Assembly: GCA_001465935.1 (NCBI GenBank)
Contig: LNKV01000055.1
Span: 1-64,000, forward strand
Direction of reading: 5' to 3'
Origin: Clarireedia homoeocarpa
Taxonomy: Eukaryota; Ascomycota; Leotiomycetes; Helotiales; Rutstroemiaceae
Length of the DNA: 64,000 nt
The first letter of the stretch is position 1, and each line of letters begins with the position of its first letter. This document shows positions 49,992 to 62,239 of the stretch, piece after piece. A program made the position numbers and the translations under genes. A model generated the notes under the pieces. The model ran no database searches. It was given only the letters and a program-made list of their open reading frames with translations, and was not told where the DNA came from.

Positions 49992-52335
49992 GTTGACGTT
50001 GTTGATATTGATCCAAGTGTTAGAAATATAGATCGGAATCAAGTGCCACTATCAACCATTCAATCATAAATCAATCAAAGATCCCTCTTCCCAAGTTCAA
50101 CAAAATGTGTCTTCCACAGTCTGAACTCAAAGTCACTTTTTCTCGGGGGAGAATCCAAGGTTTATAAAGGGCGTATTCAAGAGGCAGAACCTAGAAACCT
50201 AGAAACCTGGATATTCAAATCCAACCCCTCGTAGTCTCTCCGATCACGATTTGGACTTATTAGTGTCTTGGCAGACTGGAAAACTCTTTAGACCTCAGAC
50301 CCTTGGGGGAGGGTTTGCAAAAGGTACAGTACACTCACTGGCTGTAGAAAGGACGACGGACAAACCTGGACAATAGTGCAAGTGTCTGCTAAGTAGTTGC
50401 TAAGGAGTTAGTTACTCTTTACGTAACAGTAGCCCAAGATGTGATTTGTGCTTATCGATTTGATCTTGGAAATCCATACAGTAGCACAAATCCATGCCTC
50501 GTACCCAGATGGTCGATGCACAGCTAAGAGGGCAGTGAAGGCTACTGTAAGACTGGAACTACTGTACTTGTGTTTAGCACGCGGGCAATACTGGGTCCAG
50601 TGCATCATACTGCATGTACGAAGTAGGGGAAGGGGAAAAGATAGGGCGCCCTCGGTGATTCCGTCTAGTGATCCCTGCGTTGAGGTTGGGTGAGAGATGG
50701 AATGTGTTGATATGGTTATGGGGATACCGTGCTAGGCGTTAGTGTTTACAGTCGGATAGATAAACGCTAGAACTACTCAAGACGAAGGGGTAAATTGGGA
50801 ACCGAACAACAGCTAGGCTTTCACGTGCAAAATGGTTTAAGAGTGCCATGATCAGATGTAGTGACTCGTTGCAGATTGAACAGACAGACAGAAGGGAAGA
50901 ATAAAACTTTTGGGATTTTGTATGTAGAATGCTTGAATGGGCCCCCTACTGGACCGGGGGTGGAGCCTCTCCAGGACATAAAAACCTACTTTTCATTGGA
51001 CTATTGGAGAACAGACATTGGACCATGTCTATTCCATGTCTATTCTTGACGTTGGACCATGTCTATTCTCTACTGCATTATTCGTTCATTCATGAATCCC
51101 CGCCACATTATTACCCAAAAACTTGGCCCCCCAGTGGTCCCCCCAGTGGCCCCCTCGAATAAATCTCTTATCGTGAGCATTATCCTAGAACATAAGTGGG
51201 ACAAGCTCCAAGTTCTTTCGTCCTCCATAAATTACCATTGTCCAGGCCCTTTCGGAGATGTTTCGCGATACGTTGGAGGGATACGTATTCCCTCCGCGGC
51301 ATTGCTTAAGGGGTTCAATATGGTTATCGTTGACCTCACATCTCGCCCATACTTCATACTCATGCGATATCTTGCCAGAACTAGAGTATTGATACAGGTA
51401 CAGAGCGCTCGCTCACCCCACTATTTAGCAGTGGAATCAGCCTTATACCATCATTTCTGGGGACATAACATTTCCCCTTGGAGCTTTGACTCCCGGGTGG
51501 CAGCTCCCCACGTCGAACAGACAACTACTGTAAATAGATACGAAGTAGGTAGATAGGTAGATGGGTAGATAGGCCAATTGAGACATCTGATAACTACAAA
51601 GTATGGAGATGGCTGGTTTTACTCGAAAGGGAATACTTTCCCTCAGGGCCACCGCACACCTTCAGCTGTTGATAAGTTATCAATTCAAAGGACAAAAACT
51701 CTCCTTTCGACGACAGCAAGCGATAACTGCGCCGCCAAGTGTCTGAAACATTCGAGCATGCCCGTACAAGATAGCTTCAATGCAAGTTACCAGCATGACT
51801 CGGCTCATTCGAAGTCTCGATTCGCAGCTCCTAGATTATCATTGCAGTTGGTGAGCTGGAGTCCCCTTCTACATTTTTCTGGGACTCTTACTATGTAAAT
51901 GCCACAAAGTAGAGTGAAACCTTAGTTCTATGCCCTCTGTACACCAGAGTGATGCGGTTGCTCATTCCGTGAGATGCGGGGTAAGAATATTGAAGCCGAC
52001 TTCAACCAGTTCATACTGCTATCTCGTCGCTCAAAGGGAATTGGAAGAAGATGTCGATACAAAGTGTAAACTACTCGCACAGCCATGAGGATGAGTTTGA
52101 TATGTATCCGCATAAAATATTTTGCGACCGGAGCCTAAACACACTGTATTCTAGCGAAAGGTATTACAAGAAATGCCGAGTTAGGCGATCAAATTATTTT
52201 GTTAGGTAAAATCACTAACAACCGCTAACCCATAGACCTGCAGATTCTCCTTGCCGACTGTACTCTCACATCCACCATCCACCATCCTCCATCCTCCACA
52301 ATTCAACACCACACCACACTACTCGACGTCGACAT
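49992..52335. other. Spacer with short direct repeat
   Basis: No supported gene. A 17-bp direct repeat (TTGGACCATGTCTATTC) occurs at 51018-51034 and 51052-51068, with a GC-rich patch of CCCAGTGG units near 51125-51155. Frames of 100-165 codons here lack motifs and ATG support. Confidence 0.5.
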
Positions 52336-53869
52336 CTAAACCATATTCAACAGCAGGGAGCGCACACCAGCAAAAGCCTCCACAGCACTCGGAGTAATCT
52401 GCGATGCCGGCAAAACGAACCCATATGTTCCCGTATCCCTCAATTCGGTCGTGAAAGAATAAGTCGCGCCGACGGTCGCATCGAGATAATCGACACTATT
52501 TCCACTGGCTGCATAAATGGTGGAGCAAATGGGGCCATACGTGAAAGAGGTGCCATAAACTGCTTTCAAAGCAGTGACGAAACCTTTTGCAAGCGACTGA
52601 AGAACAGAGTTGTTCTCGGCGAGAGCGGTGCAGGAGTATCCATATGCTACGGAAATACGGTTAGTTACGCGACTCAATATACGCAGAGGGAGGAACGCAC
52701 GAGTCATAAATAGTTGAGAGTATGAGTGGAAGTCAATGTAGAGTTTAATGCCAGCACCTGCTTGCAGGGAGTTTGCAAAGGCAGCAAGTCCCTTGGTCTC
52801 TGGCGCATCCGCTGCTGCGAGTCCTACAGAACGTCAGCTTACGATTCACTGGGAACAGTAGCACAAGGCCCAATATTTACCTCTGTATGTCTCATCACAA
52901 GGGTTTGTGGATGAGCCGCCAGCAACAGACCACCCGTATGCCCAATTGCGGTTGATGTCTCGCCCTACACAGGTGGAAGAAGAAACTGTTTGACGATTCT
53001 TACGCCACATTCGATCTGTGCTCTGTGTATAGAGGAATCCTGGGGTATCACTTAGTGGTGTCGCTAAGGAGTTTCAGCGTACATACCGTCTGGGTTCACA
53101 ACTGGGAAGATGTAGTAGTCGTATTTGTCGACAAATCCCTTGATCTCACTACTGGTGGCGTAGTTTGACAACAAATTGTATGCTACGTATTCAGTAACCT
53201 ATAAGATGTTAGTACTGCGCATACCTCACTCAGTTCAAGCATTTCCTACCATTGTGGTAATCCACTCGCGGGCATGGACAGTTCCATGGAAAAGCACTGC
53301 TGGCTTCGATCCCTTCCCACCACTTCCATAGATATGAATGCCAGTGATAGCGTTACCAGAAGTTGAGGTTCCCGAAGTTACAATTTCGGCATTTGACGGA
53401 TATGCAGTTACCAGATCTCTCAGGAATTGCAAATGGGAAGCGTACGGATGGTAAGATGTGAACCATGTAGAATTTGGCGCAAGAGCTTAATTCGGATCAG
53501 CATTGACATTCACTCAGCAATCAGCTCTCTCTCCCTTCACATACCTGCTTCAGCAGAGTACTCTTCATATTGTGCCTCTTCAGTAATGGAAGCCCCAAGA
53601 TCATTATGCATAACCTCTCTTTGAAAGTCTTCAGTAGTTCTCAGGAAGTTTTCCACTTGATGTGGTGGAACTACAATATCCGCAACGCCGAGTTTCGCAG
53701 AATTCTTCCATGTCTGGAGATCCAATGAGCTCACGACATCATTGATTTTCCCGATATTATTCTCATCAGCCTTGAGACGAAAGACCTGATAGCCATCGTA
53801 GTTCACCTTGGTCTCGGTGGCGATGGCTAAGGCCGATGAGGTAAATGTAAGAAGTTGAACGAGCTTCAT
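52336..53869 (-). CDS. Secreted metallocarboxypeptidase, M14 (carboxypeptidase A type) zymogen
   Basis: Six exons: 53869-53545, 53485-53250, 53198-53087, 53039-52881, 52823-52701 and 52646-52336, giving 421 aa. The ATG at 53869 was chosen because the frame upstream has no earlier ATG. Residues 1-17 are a signal peptide (MKLVQLLTFTSSALAIA) and about 20-110 are the activation propeptide. The catalytic domain has HGTVHAREW with the zinc ligands H and E in HxxE, CVGRDINRNW with the substrate-binding Arg, IDFHSYSQ with the third zinc ligand His, and the catalytic Glu in TTELRDTGTYGF. The enzyme should cut single residues from the C-terminus of peptides outside the cell after propeptide removal. 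Together with the neighbouring permeases it suggests peptide scavenging. Confidence 0.92.
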
Positions 53870-55847
53870 CTTGACAATGATTGATGTTTCCAATGATCCA
53901 ACGATACAGATCGATTTTCCGAGGAAATCACTCGGATTTTAAGTCACTTCACCATTGTGATATCGCGCTTACATGCGGAGAAGTATTGGGGAAGCTCATG
54001 TCCCAAAGAAGAAGTTCAAATATAACTCACTCATAGTTTCTGTCTGCATGTCGAGTTGCAGGTATTGCAAAATCTTCATCAAGCAATAGGAAACAGCCGA
54101 GACAACAACAGTTGTGACGGTAGATTTCGGCAGATCCAAGAATGGAAGGTAGAAATGCATGCCGAGGATCTTATCACCAATGCCAAGGTGGGCCAAGAAG
54201 GTTAACTCTAAGGTTAAATAGACATTGCCTTCCCCCGCGGGTTTATTGAATCTTAGTTTCACGCGCTGGAGAATCTTAGGTGGCGTTTTACAGACAACTG
54301 TCTGTGGGTGTAGAGGTCGTGATTGGAGATTGCACAGTGCAGTATCGCTTGTTCTGAAGGGGAGGCTTCGGAAGGGGAAGGTGGGCTGCTTGAGCGTATT
54401 CTACTATCGGTTCGTTCTTAGATTTAAGGCAGTTAGGTGGGAAACGCCCAACTGCTCGTTTTAAACAAGTCCATTATGCATCCACGATGGATTCCGCCTG
54501 CTTCTCTAAGTCTAGAAAGCCATCCGTATTCTTGACAAGTGTGGTACTCTTGAGATGGTGCCATATTTGTTACATTCCCCGAAATGGAAGAAGCAATATG
54601 TTTGTTTTTGTTTGGTGTTAAACCCCATACGAGATTTTCATTTCTCGTGAGTGTCGCTTCCGCTGAGTTGGAAGGTGTGAGAGAGATGTGTTTCTGAGGA
54701 CTCCCACATTGTGTTAGTTACTTGACTATCACTCGTGTAGGAGCTTGTAAACCCATAATCCAGCTATGTCTCGACTCGCATTTTGAAAGTTCATGATTTG
54801 GGGCAGTAAAACATCTTACATTCCCACCTTCAATACTCTTTTCTTACATTTATCTTCTATCGCATCTTTCTGATCACTGCCATTAAAAAGAGATCAATGT
54901 ACTGTGCTCACATCGAACTCTCTTCTAGCAAACTACAGCTTTTACCTCCTGTCCATCCTTTGCTTCGATACAGTTGCCTATGGCAGCTTATCTCCACTTG
55001 AGAATCAAATTCTATCATTCACTACTCCACCTTTCTACTTCCATGTGGTGGACCCAGGATACTCCTCCATATCCATTCGAGCATGACTTCAATCAACATA
55101 CACCTCAACATTCCAAACCAGAACCTCAACCTCTCTATTCCTATATAAAATATCACTCTGAACGAGTCCAGCACAAAACGCCAATCCGCACAATACCCAA
55201 ACGTGGAAATGTTACTTTCATACAATCGACAAATATCAAAGTGATAACTCTTACTTGCATTCCAATATATTTCGCTTCCATTCAAGTGATTATATCTTCT
55301 CTTCTCGTTGAAAATTTACATCTACCTGCCCACCTCCTTCCCAAATCCTATTCCATCCTATTCAGTACCCCTCGCGCTGTACTACAAGAACCCGTACCAT
55401 CCATCACATATAACATTCACCTTAGGGGTCCAGCCTTCCTTCTCTGCCCCCGGCACCCGATAGATACAATGCCCTTCACCTCTTTCCACTTCTCCAATTG
55501 ATATCCCACATCCTCCTCCCCTTCCCATCCCATCCCCTAATGACCATCCCCCATCCCATCAAACATCCCCCAACTCTCTTCCCACTGTCCCCTCTTTCCT
55601 CCATTGACCAGCCCATTCCTTCATCTACATACATCCATCTCCCTCGATCTTGCCTCTTTTCGGGCACGAGAACATTCTCTATAATTTACAGCTACAAAGA
55701 TGAAATATTCTCCTCCTTACTTCTCCTTCATTCCATCCCATCTCTTCACATTCAAACATCCTGGCCTGGAGTATACTGACTCCAGGACTCAACACATGTA
55801 TTTTCATATAACGACTACACATCCACTAGCACACACACTGCAGCAGC
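53870..55847. other. Spacer, pyrimidine-rich on the plus strand in part
   Basis: No supported gene. From about 55320 to 55760 the plus strand is rich in C and T, which gives long but low-complexity frames such as 54974-55501. Carboxypeptidase promoter sequence is expected just above 53870. Confidence 0.5.
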
Positions 55848-55880
55848 GAGTAGAGTAGAGTAGAGTAGAGTAGAGTAGAA
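55848..55880. repeat. GAGTA pentamer microsatellite
   Basis: About six head-to-tail GAGTA units ending just before the AT-rich inverted-repeat element. Confidence 0.85.
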
Positions 55881-55886
55881 GGGTTC

Positions 55887-56317
55887 ACCTAGCTACAAGT
55901 CAAACTGTACTACGGGCCACTTATTATAACATTTTAAATTATTTTAATAAACAATTATATTTCTGATTATTAAATAAATTATATAAATCGACCTATTATA
56001 CTTGATATTATTATAACCAAAGGAAAAAATATCATTACACCTAGAATAGAGATAAATAAATAAAGATTAGTAGGTAAAGTCGAAAGCTTAATTATATAGG
56101 ATTCTAGAGACTAATTCTCCTAATTTTTGAGTTATTTAATTCAAAATACAGCTACTATAATATAATTAGGATTTTTAATTTATATTATTCGATTTTCTAT
56201 AATCACTTTAATCTTTCATGAAGATATAAATAATAATCAAAAACGTAGTTGTTCTTTAAAAATAATTTAAAGTGTTAAAATAAGTGACCTGTAGCCCAGT
56301 TTGACCCGTAGCTAGGT
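55887..56317. mobile_element. MITE-like AT-rich element with ~70-bp terminal inverted repeats
   Basis: The left end (from 55887, ACCTAGCTAC...) and the reverse complement of the right end (to 56317) match over about 70 bp with roughly ten differences, most of them G/A or C/T. The match includes GTCAAACTG, the CACTTATT segment and TTTAAATTATTTT. The internal ~290 bp is strongly AT-rich and has no coding frame. Size and structure fit a non-autonomous DNA transposon. The transition-type differences between the arms and the AT content would fit repeat-induced point mutation. A target-site duplication is not clear. Confidence 0.7.
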
Positions 56318-56500
56318 CTAGAGCAGATAAGAAAAAGATAATCAAAGAACCAAACCCCACCAACACCGAATCAATACAATACCCTGATACAACTATGTAT
56401 GTACCAAGCAAGCACAGAAATCGATTGAAAAAAAAAAAAAAAAAAAACAGGAACGCACAAGTATAAAGAAGTCCAAAAGAAAAAAAAATGCAAAAGATAA

Positions 56501-56586
56501 TGACCAAACCCGGCTCGAACCGGGGACCTTGTCCGTTTTAACCTACGATGTTAAGGACACGTGATAACCAACTACACCATCCGGCC
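56501..56586 (-). tRNA. tRNA-Val (AAC), with 13-nt intron
   Basis: The minus strand folds as a cloverleaf: acceptor GGCCGGA with TTTGGTC and discriminator A; D stem GTG/CAC with AGTTGGTTA loop; anticodon stem TGTCC/GGACA with loop TTAACA...C, anticodon AAC. A 13-nt intron sits after position 37, the normal place for nuclear tRNA introns. Variable loop AGGTC, T stem CCCGG/CCGGG. The T loop reads TTCGAG, one nucleotide shorter than normal, which could lower activity. The acceptor stem has several G-T pairs. It is either a functional, slightly odd copy or a decaying one. Confidence 0.75.
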
Positions 56587-56590
56587 AATA

Positions 56591-56611
56591 AACCAACTAC
56601 ACCATCAGGCA
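56591..56611 (-). pseudogene. Duplicated tRNA-Val 5' fragment
   Basis: A 21-bp stretch at 56591-56611 repeats 56566-56586 (the acceptor 5' arm and D arm of the tRNA) with two differences. It lies directly upstream of the tRNA on the same strand and does not form a tRNA. Confidence 0.7.
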
Positions 56612-57049
56612 TATATTTGATATACCTAGCTGACTTATTTCAATTTATATCTATAATTTACAAAGAGATCGTCCCGAAAAAAAAAAAAAAAACTTTTGGT
56701 TTGGTAAGAGAGTGCATGAAGTGGGGTCGGACATGCTGCAGAATCTTTACCTTTGAATACATAGCGGGGTAAGTGGCTTGGAATGTGATTGGCTAGAGTA
56801 TATAGGGTTGTTTGTGAGAATCGACCGCTGTTTTTTTTTGTTTTTTTTACGGGCAATTGGAGATTTGAGAATTTCAAGGTTGTGGGACTCATATACATAT
56901 ACATACACTGGAGAAGAACCAAAATAGGGAACTAAGAATTAACTAGATATATATTCAATAAAGATTTTTGAGTGAACCAAATTGGGAGTTTATGTTACTG
57001 CTAGCTATTGAAGATTCCACATCTCATCTCAGCACTACATTACCCGTCC

Positions 57050-58548
57050 TTACGGCTCACCAGGCCAAATCTCATCAGCAATACTCCTGACCAACTTCAA
57101 TTTATTCTTCATATCCTCCCAGCCCAACAAGTTCCCCTCCTCATGACTAGCAAATCCGCACTGAGGACTAACACCCAATCTTTTCAGCGCCTCTTCTCTG
57201 CTTTGTCCAGCTCCTTTGGCGACAATATCTGCTGCTTCTATGACTCGAGCCTTCATCTTCTCCTTGTCTTCCAACTCGGGGAACTTGGAAGTAATGACGC
57301 CGAGAATGACGTTCTTGTGAGTTGGGAGATGGAGTAGAGGCTCGAAGCTACCGGCGCGAGGAGTGTCGTATTCAAGATAGTAGGTTGCCACATTAAGAGT
57401 GCGGAAGAGCTTGGTTGCGATGCGGTCATAGCCTCCTTCCGAGAAATGACGGGATCCCATGAAGTTGCCTGTAAGTCTTGGGTCAGTAATAGTCGATTTA
57501 GGGATAGAATAGAACAAACCTCTACAGATATGTAGACCGAAATGCATTTTTGAGGTATGCTTCTCAATGCTGTCATTGTAGCACTTGATATATGCGTCCA
57601 ACAACTCATCTGGGGTTTTGGTGTTGGACTTGTCTTCCGCCCAACCCTTCAGCATCTTCTCCGAGCAGAAATCTTGCCACTGTTAGCTACTATCTGTACG
57701 CTTGAAGCCTGGGAATATTTACATGCGAAGTTCGGGTCATCAAACTGAACATTCCTCAAACCTCTCTCGTATAAGATATCCAATTCAGTACTAACCGCCT
57801 TTGAAATATCCACGAAATATTCTTCATCGGTCGCATAAACCTCTTTTGGGAAGGCTTTTCCGTCCTTGTACCTCAAATGATACCATGGGGGAGCAATCAT
57901 CGTCAACTTGATATCCCCATGTCTCTCTGCTGGCACGAGTGTCTTCAAGTATTCGAATTGATCGACAAGTGTTGACTTTCCAGTGTGCTTGATTTTTCCA
58001 GTGCAAAGGCAGGACTGTCCAGGCTTGTGGCCTTTCTCAATGAAGCCTGCGATATCGGGCACGTATGGGCGGAAGATGTCCATAGATGGGTTGCGAATCT
58101 CGGTCATACCGTCAAGCTCTTCGAAGACTGAATATCATTGTCACTATTTGTACATGGAGAGGGAGCTTTTAACAGCGGCCAAGAAGAATATCGCGGGAGG
58201 AAATGCTACAGATGTCATTAGAAACTAGATCAATTAACTCACATGTTCCCCAAAAGACTGCGCGTCTGCAATATAAAATGTGTTAGCCTCGCTCACACCA
58301 GTATTCAATAACATAAGAGCTTCAACATGGCAAACGAACCGATATTCTCCATCACTCAAAGCCCGAAACCCGCACTCTTTCTGCAACTCCACAACCTTCT
58401 TCACCGACTCATTCTCGATTTGTGTAAGTTCTTCCCGGCCTAACTCGTTCTTTTCGAAAGCGCCACGCTTAGCAAGGAGCTCTGAAGGGCGGAGCAGCGA
58501 TCCAAGGTGCTCGGCGCGGAAAGGAGGGTTGCGATGGATAGTTGCCAT
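57050..58548 (-). CDS. MetE/UROD-fold protein (cobalamin-independent methionine synthase C-terminal-like)
   Basis: Five exons: 58548-58340, 58265-58243 (23 nt), 58127-57723, 57672-57520 and 57468-57050, giving 402 aa, half the length of true MetE (about 765 aa). Start MATIHRNPPFRAEHLGSLLR and the SDGEYRR segment are family landmarks. The micro-exon supplies RAVFWGT between them. Probable zinc ligands are H and C in HICRGN and C in SPQCGFASH. The GNFMGSRHFSEGGYDR and YYLEYDTPRAGSFEPL segments match the barrel core. Fungi keep such short MetE-like proteins besides the full enzyme; they may transfer methyl groups between small molecules, but their substrates are mostly unsettled. It lacks the N-terminal folate-binding half, so classical methionine synthesis is unlikely. 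Confidence 0.88.
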
Positions 58549-61500
58549 GATGTCTGAAATCTAGAAGGAGATTGAATGCAGATTCAATTGAGGAGAGCAA
58601 GCTGAAGAAGAGGAGCTGAAAGCTGGGCGAGAGTGGAAGATCTATGACATAGGACCCCGCACTAGCCGCACATCTCCGCACAATGTCTCATCGGCAATTG
58701 GCAATTGTCTGCTTACTCTGGGCGACGACATCTTATTCGAGGGTTCGGGCTTGCGTGGCAGGAGGATTGGGAATAGCGCTGACAGGACCATGCCAGATGT
58801 TGGAGAGGTTGGAGTAAGGCTGCTTCTTACGTTCATTGCGGGTTTGTATCTCGTGCGGAGATAAATGCAGGGACAATGCTCAAGCTACGACAGCAGGTTT
58901 GCCGACTTTTCGTCGGGTGGCTTCATATGGAATGCTTTTGTTAGGTGAAATGACTTGATTGATCTATCTAAACTATGAGAAAATGGGAACCTTTTATAGG
59001 TATTCTGAATGAGTCTTTATGACCCACGAATTGCGCCATTATGTGGGTATTACAGGTGATCAGGAATGTGCAGGAGCTGTTCACTTCTACAGCTTTCAAC
59101 AGGTAGTGGGCGAGGCTCTTCCATAGTTTCTATTGCTGCAAGTGTTTGAGTAAGATATGAATGAATCTATCAGTCTACTAGCTATGCTAATCATCCAACA
59201 ATGTAGTTCCACACTGGCAAAGTGTATACAAATTTCACGAGCGCAGGAGATACCTCTATATCAAGAAAACCCTAACTATCGTCGAACTCACATGAGAATC
59301 ACGGCTGAACAACAAACGCTGGCTTCAATCCCCTCTCCTTAAGCTATTCGAAAGTCAGAGTTCTTTACTTTGCCTATATGTATTTGGCTTGTATGCCCGC
59401 AGCTAATCTAGTTGGTGCTTTGAGATGTGACATTAGAAGTGCATCTTTGCGGAAGTCCCACAAAGATAGTATCTCATAGCTGATAGTTGTTGAGATCCTC
59501 GTTAGATTGATGGCATTTCTGAGTTCACTAAAATATTTCCGAGACAAGTTCTCTCGTGTGTGAGTTGATCATGCTTGCCAGAAGTTCTGCCTGCAACGCT
59601 TAATCCCCCTGAAGTATCATGGCGCGTCGATGCATTCAAGATGAAATTTGTACCTGCTACTAACTGCCCACCATAATATAGACCTAGTCGTCTACTACGG
59701 TCTTTCACTCTGCAACTGGTATGCATACTGGAACATTTTTTTGATTCCGCAATCACTTGATATAAGAGGGATAGGTTGGTGAGAGAGAAAGTACCCCCGA
59801 CACTGCTTCATATGGACCCGATTCCAGTCGAAGCTGTACTTCGATTGGGAAACAGAAGCCCGCCCACTTCTGGCTGTTGAAGACTCGTCGGCCAGTATCA
59901 CCCACTTTGTCATTTTCAGAAAACCCAAGGCCAGCCACCCTTTCTCAAACAACCGCTCGTTATGAAGGGTATAATACGATACCACGTCGCCCTTATGTAG
60001 GTTTCCACTTCATCATGGCTTTCGCGCTTTCGATTGGAGATCTCAAATTTGGGCGGCCGCTCCGCGGTCCCATGGTCAATTCGCATTATTGATGGATAAC
60101 CTCATCATCACCTGAGATCGAGGATTATCTCATTGACCCTGGAGGTGGGAAGGACTCATCGTTCAACATGTTTTCATTCGTACAGTTTTCCCAACTTGTT
60201 TCTATCCGTGTTCTTCTGATCCATCAAGGCAAACAAAAAAGCTATCCGAGGCAAACCCTTACCTGCTTGCGCCAATTATCCCGTGTTTGTCCGCGCACTT
60301 TGATGTTGATGCTGTGTCCCGTGTGGCAAGGAAGAGAATGTAGGTCAACTAAACCTCAAGGTCGCTCCTTCCAAAATACGCGTCCTTTGTACTACATCTA
60401 GTCTACACGAGGCCACTTACACTTTATAGCTGGCGGAGAATATGGCTGCTGTAACAGATTTCGATCGTGGGTGCGAACGGGATTCTAGGACGTCACCATC
60501 TTTCGCCTCATCCGGTAACTGATAATTTTGAGTCTCTTGGGGTTACACAGCTGCCTTTCAATAAACATGGCTTTCAGATCTACTCATAGGAACAATCCCT
60601 GAAGTTAGTTGAATACGACTTTGGAAAATAGGATAAATCTGGATCGAATTTGTGCAATGCCTTCCTTATTTGCTTTTTGAATTGAGTAGATCTACTTATT
60701 AGTTATTGTGGTGGGGTCATTAATCTTGCCCCTTGAAGAATTACAATTGACTCGACAACATGCATTTCCTTTCCCTACGCACAGGTCAGACATGCATGTC
60801 TTACAGATGTCTTATCAGGTATGCAAAGACATGGGAGGCAATTGGATTTCTTATTCGCTGAATCGAGAAGGTCTGAAAATAGTTGTGCAGGAGAGAAATA
60901 CGTGGCGGCCCGTCTAGCAGCTCGATACCCTGTGTTGGCCGTCTAGAACTAGGACTGCTAGGCAAGCATTACCGCTAGACCTAGGTAGCATCTCTACTAC
61001 TACATGAGTAAGACCTACTATACTTCAACCACCACTTCAACAGATCTAACTTACTCGTAAACAAACCATGATTCATGGCACCAATTGCAAATGCGACTAG
61101 ATTTCTACATAGCCATTCATCCGATAGTATTTTGCCGCAGTACAGTTCTCGTGATATCTATTCGGTGAGTAAAAGGTTGTCACTAAGATGATGTTATTGT
61201 CTCTCGAGGACGTGTTGGAAATAGTAGTAGACGTAGTAGACGTAGTCTGGAAACGCCTTCCCCCCCACCCCAAACTCTGCCGGGAAAATTCCGTGAGCCG
61301 ATTTTGCACTACCATGGAGACTTTTCCAACCAACACAACATGTTACGAAAATATCTCACCATGCAGTCAATCAGTGCACTGTGCGCTTTCAAAGCAACAC
61401 AGCGACAACTGCCCCTGCAAGCTCTCTAGGTTGCAAACAACGTCTGAGCCGCTTTATTTCTGTTTGGTTCCATCCTCGCGGAATCAAGAGCGTTAAGAAT

Positions 61501-62239
61501 ACCAACGCTTTTGTGGGAGGCGTCAGCTTTGATACAGACAAGAGCGTCAACTCTGGAAATCAGCCCTATTTCCAATGTTGGGCTCCTTCCTGATCATTTT
61601 GCGCGACCCTCAATCTTACTCAACCAAGCTAGGAATACGAATCCATTGGTGGACATCAAGCTGTGTCGTGAGTCAATCTGATACCGTTTTGGTGTTCGGG
61701 AGACCTACCACATACGACTCCCCCCCACCCGCGGGACGAGAAATATCTATCAATCAACACTATCGATATTTCCCATCAAATCGGATGCCTACAAAAGCTT
61801 TATCTTGCAGCACTCATATCAACATAACAGATTTAATGCAGCTTAGTGGGGCTAGCTACAGTGCGGCGACCTGGTACATTTTGCTTTTTCACCGCCAAAC
61901 GTGCGTGACTGCTTGGTTTTCTACTGGAATTGCTCCTACATGCATGAAAACGGTCTCCGGCCCATGATTCCAGATGCTCTGGATCCCCGCTATATGATGG
62001 ACCCGTGCTTTTGTTCACCCCGCGTGGGCCTCTATGCTTGTCAAACTGTTGGCGCGTTGGTCTTTGCAGAATAAGCAAGGTCACCAACAGCGGCCATGGG
62101 CAGCGCATATTTTTGCCATCGACCACCAAGAGTGGGAGTATAAGTCTATCAAGTATATCTTCTTGAAACCCTGGGTTTTTCTGAAAAGTGTCTATTTTCT
62201 TTCATTGCATTGCATCGTTTGTAATCGCAAGACGTGAAG
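58549..62239. other. 3.7-kb gene-poor stretch
   Basis: No supported gene. Open frames up to about 130 codons (for example 61575-61967) carry no motifs and are crossed by frames on the other strand. The end should hold the promoter of the ABCC gene at 62240. Confidence 0.5.

Noticed and set aside
54974..55501. 175-codon plus-strand frame
   Set aside because: Low-complexity sequence from pyrimidine-rich DNA, with no domain and no supporting splice or start context.
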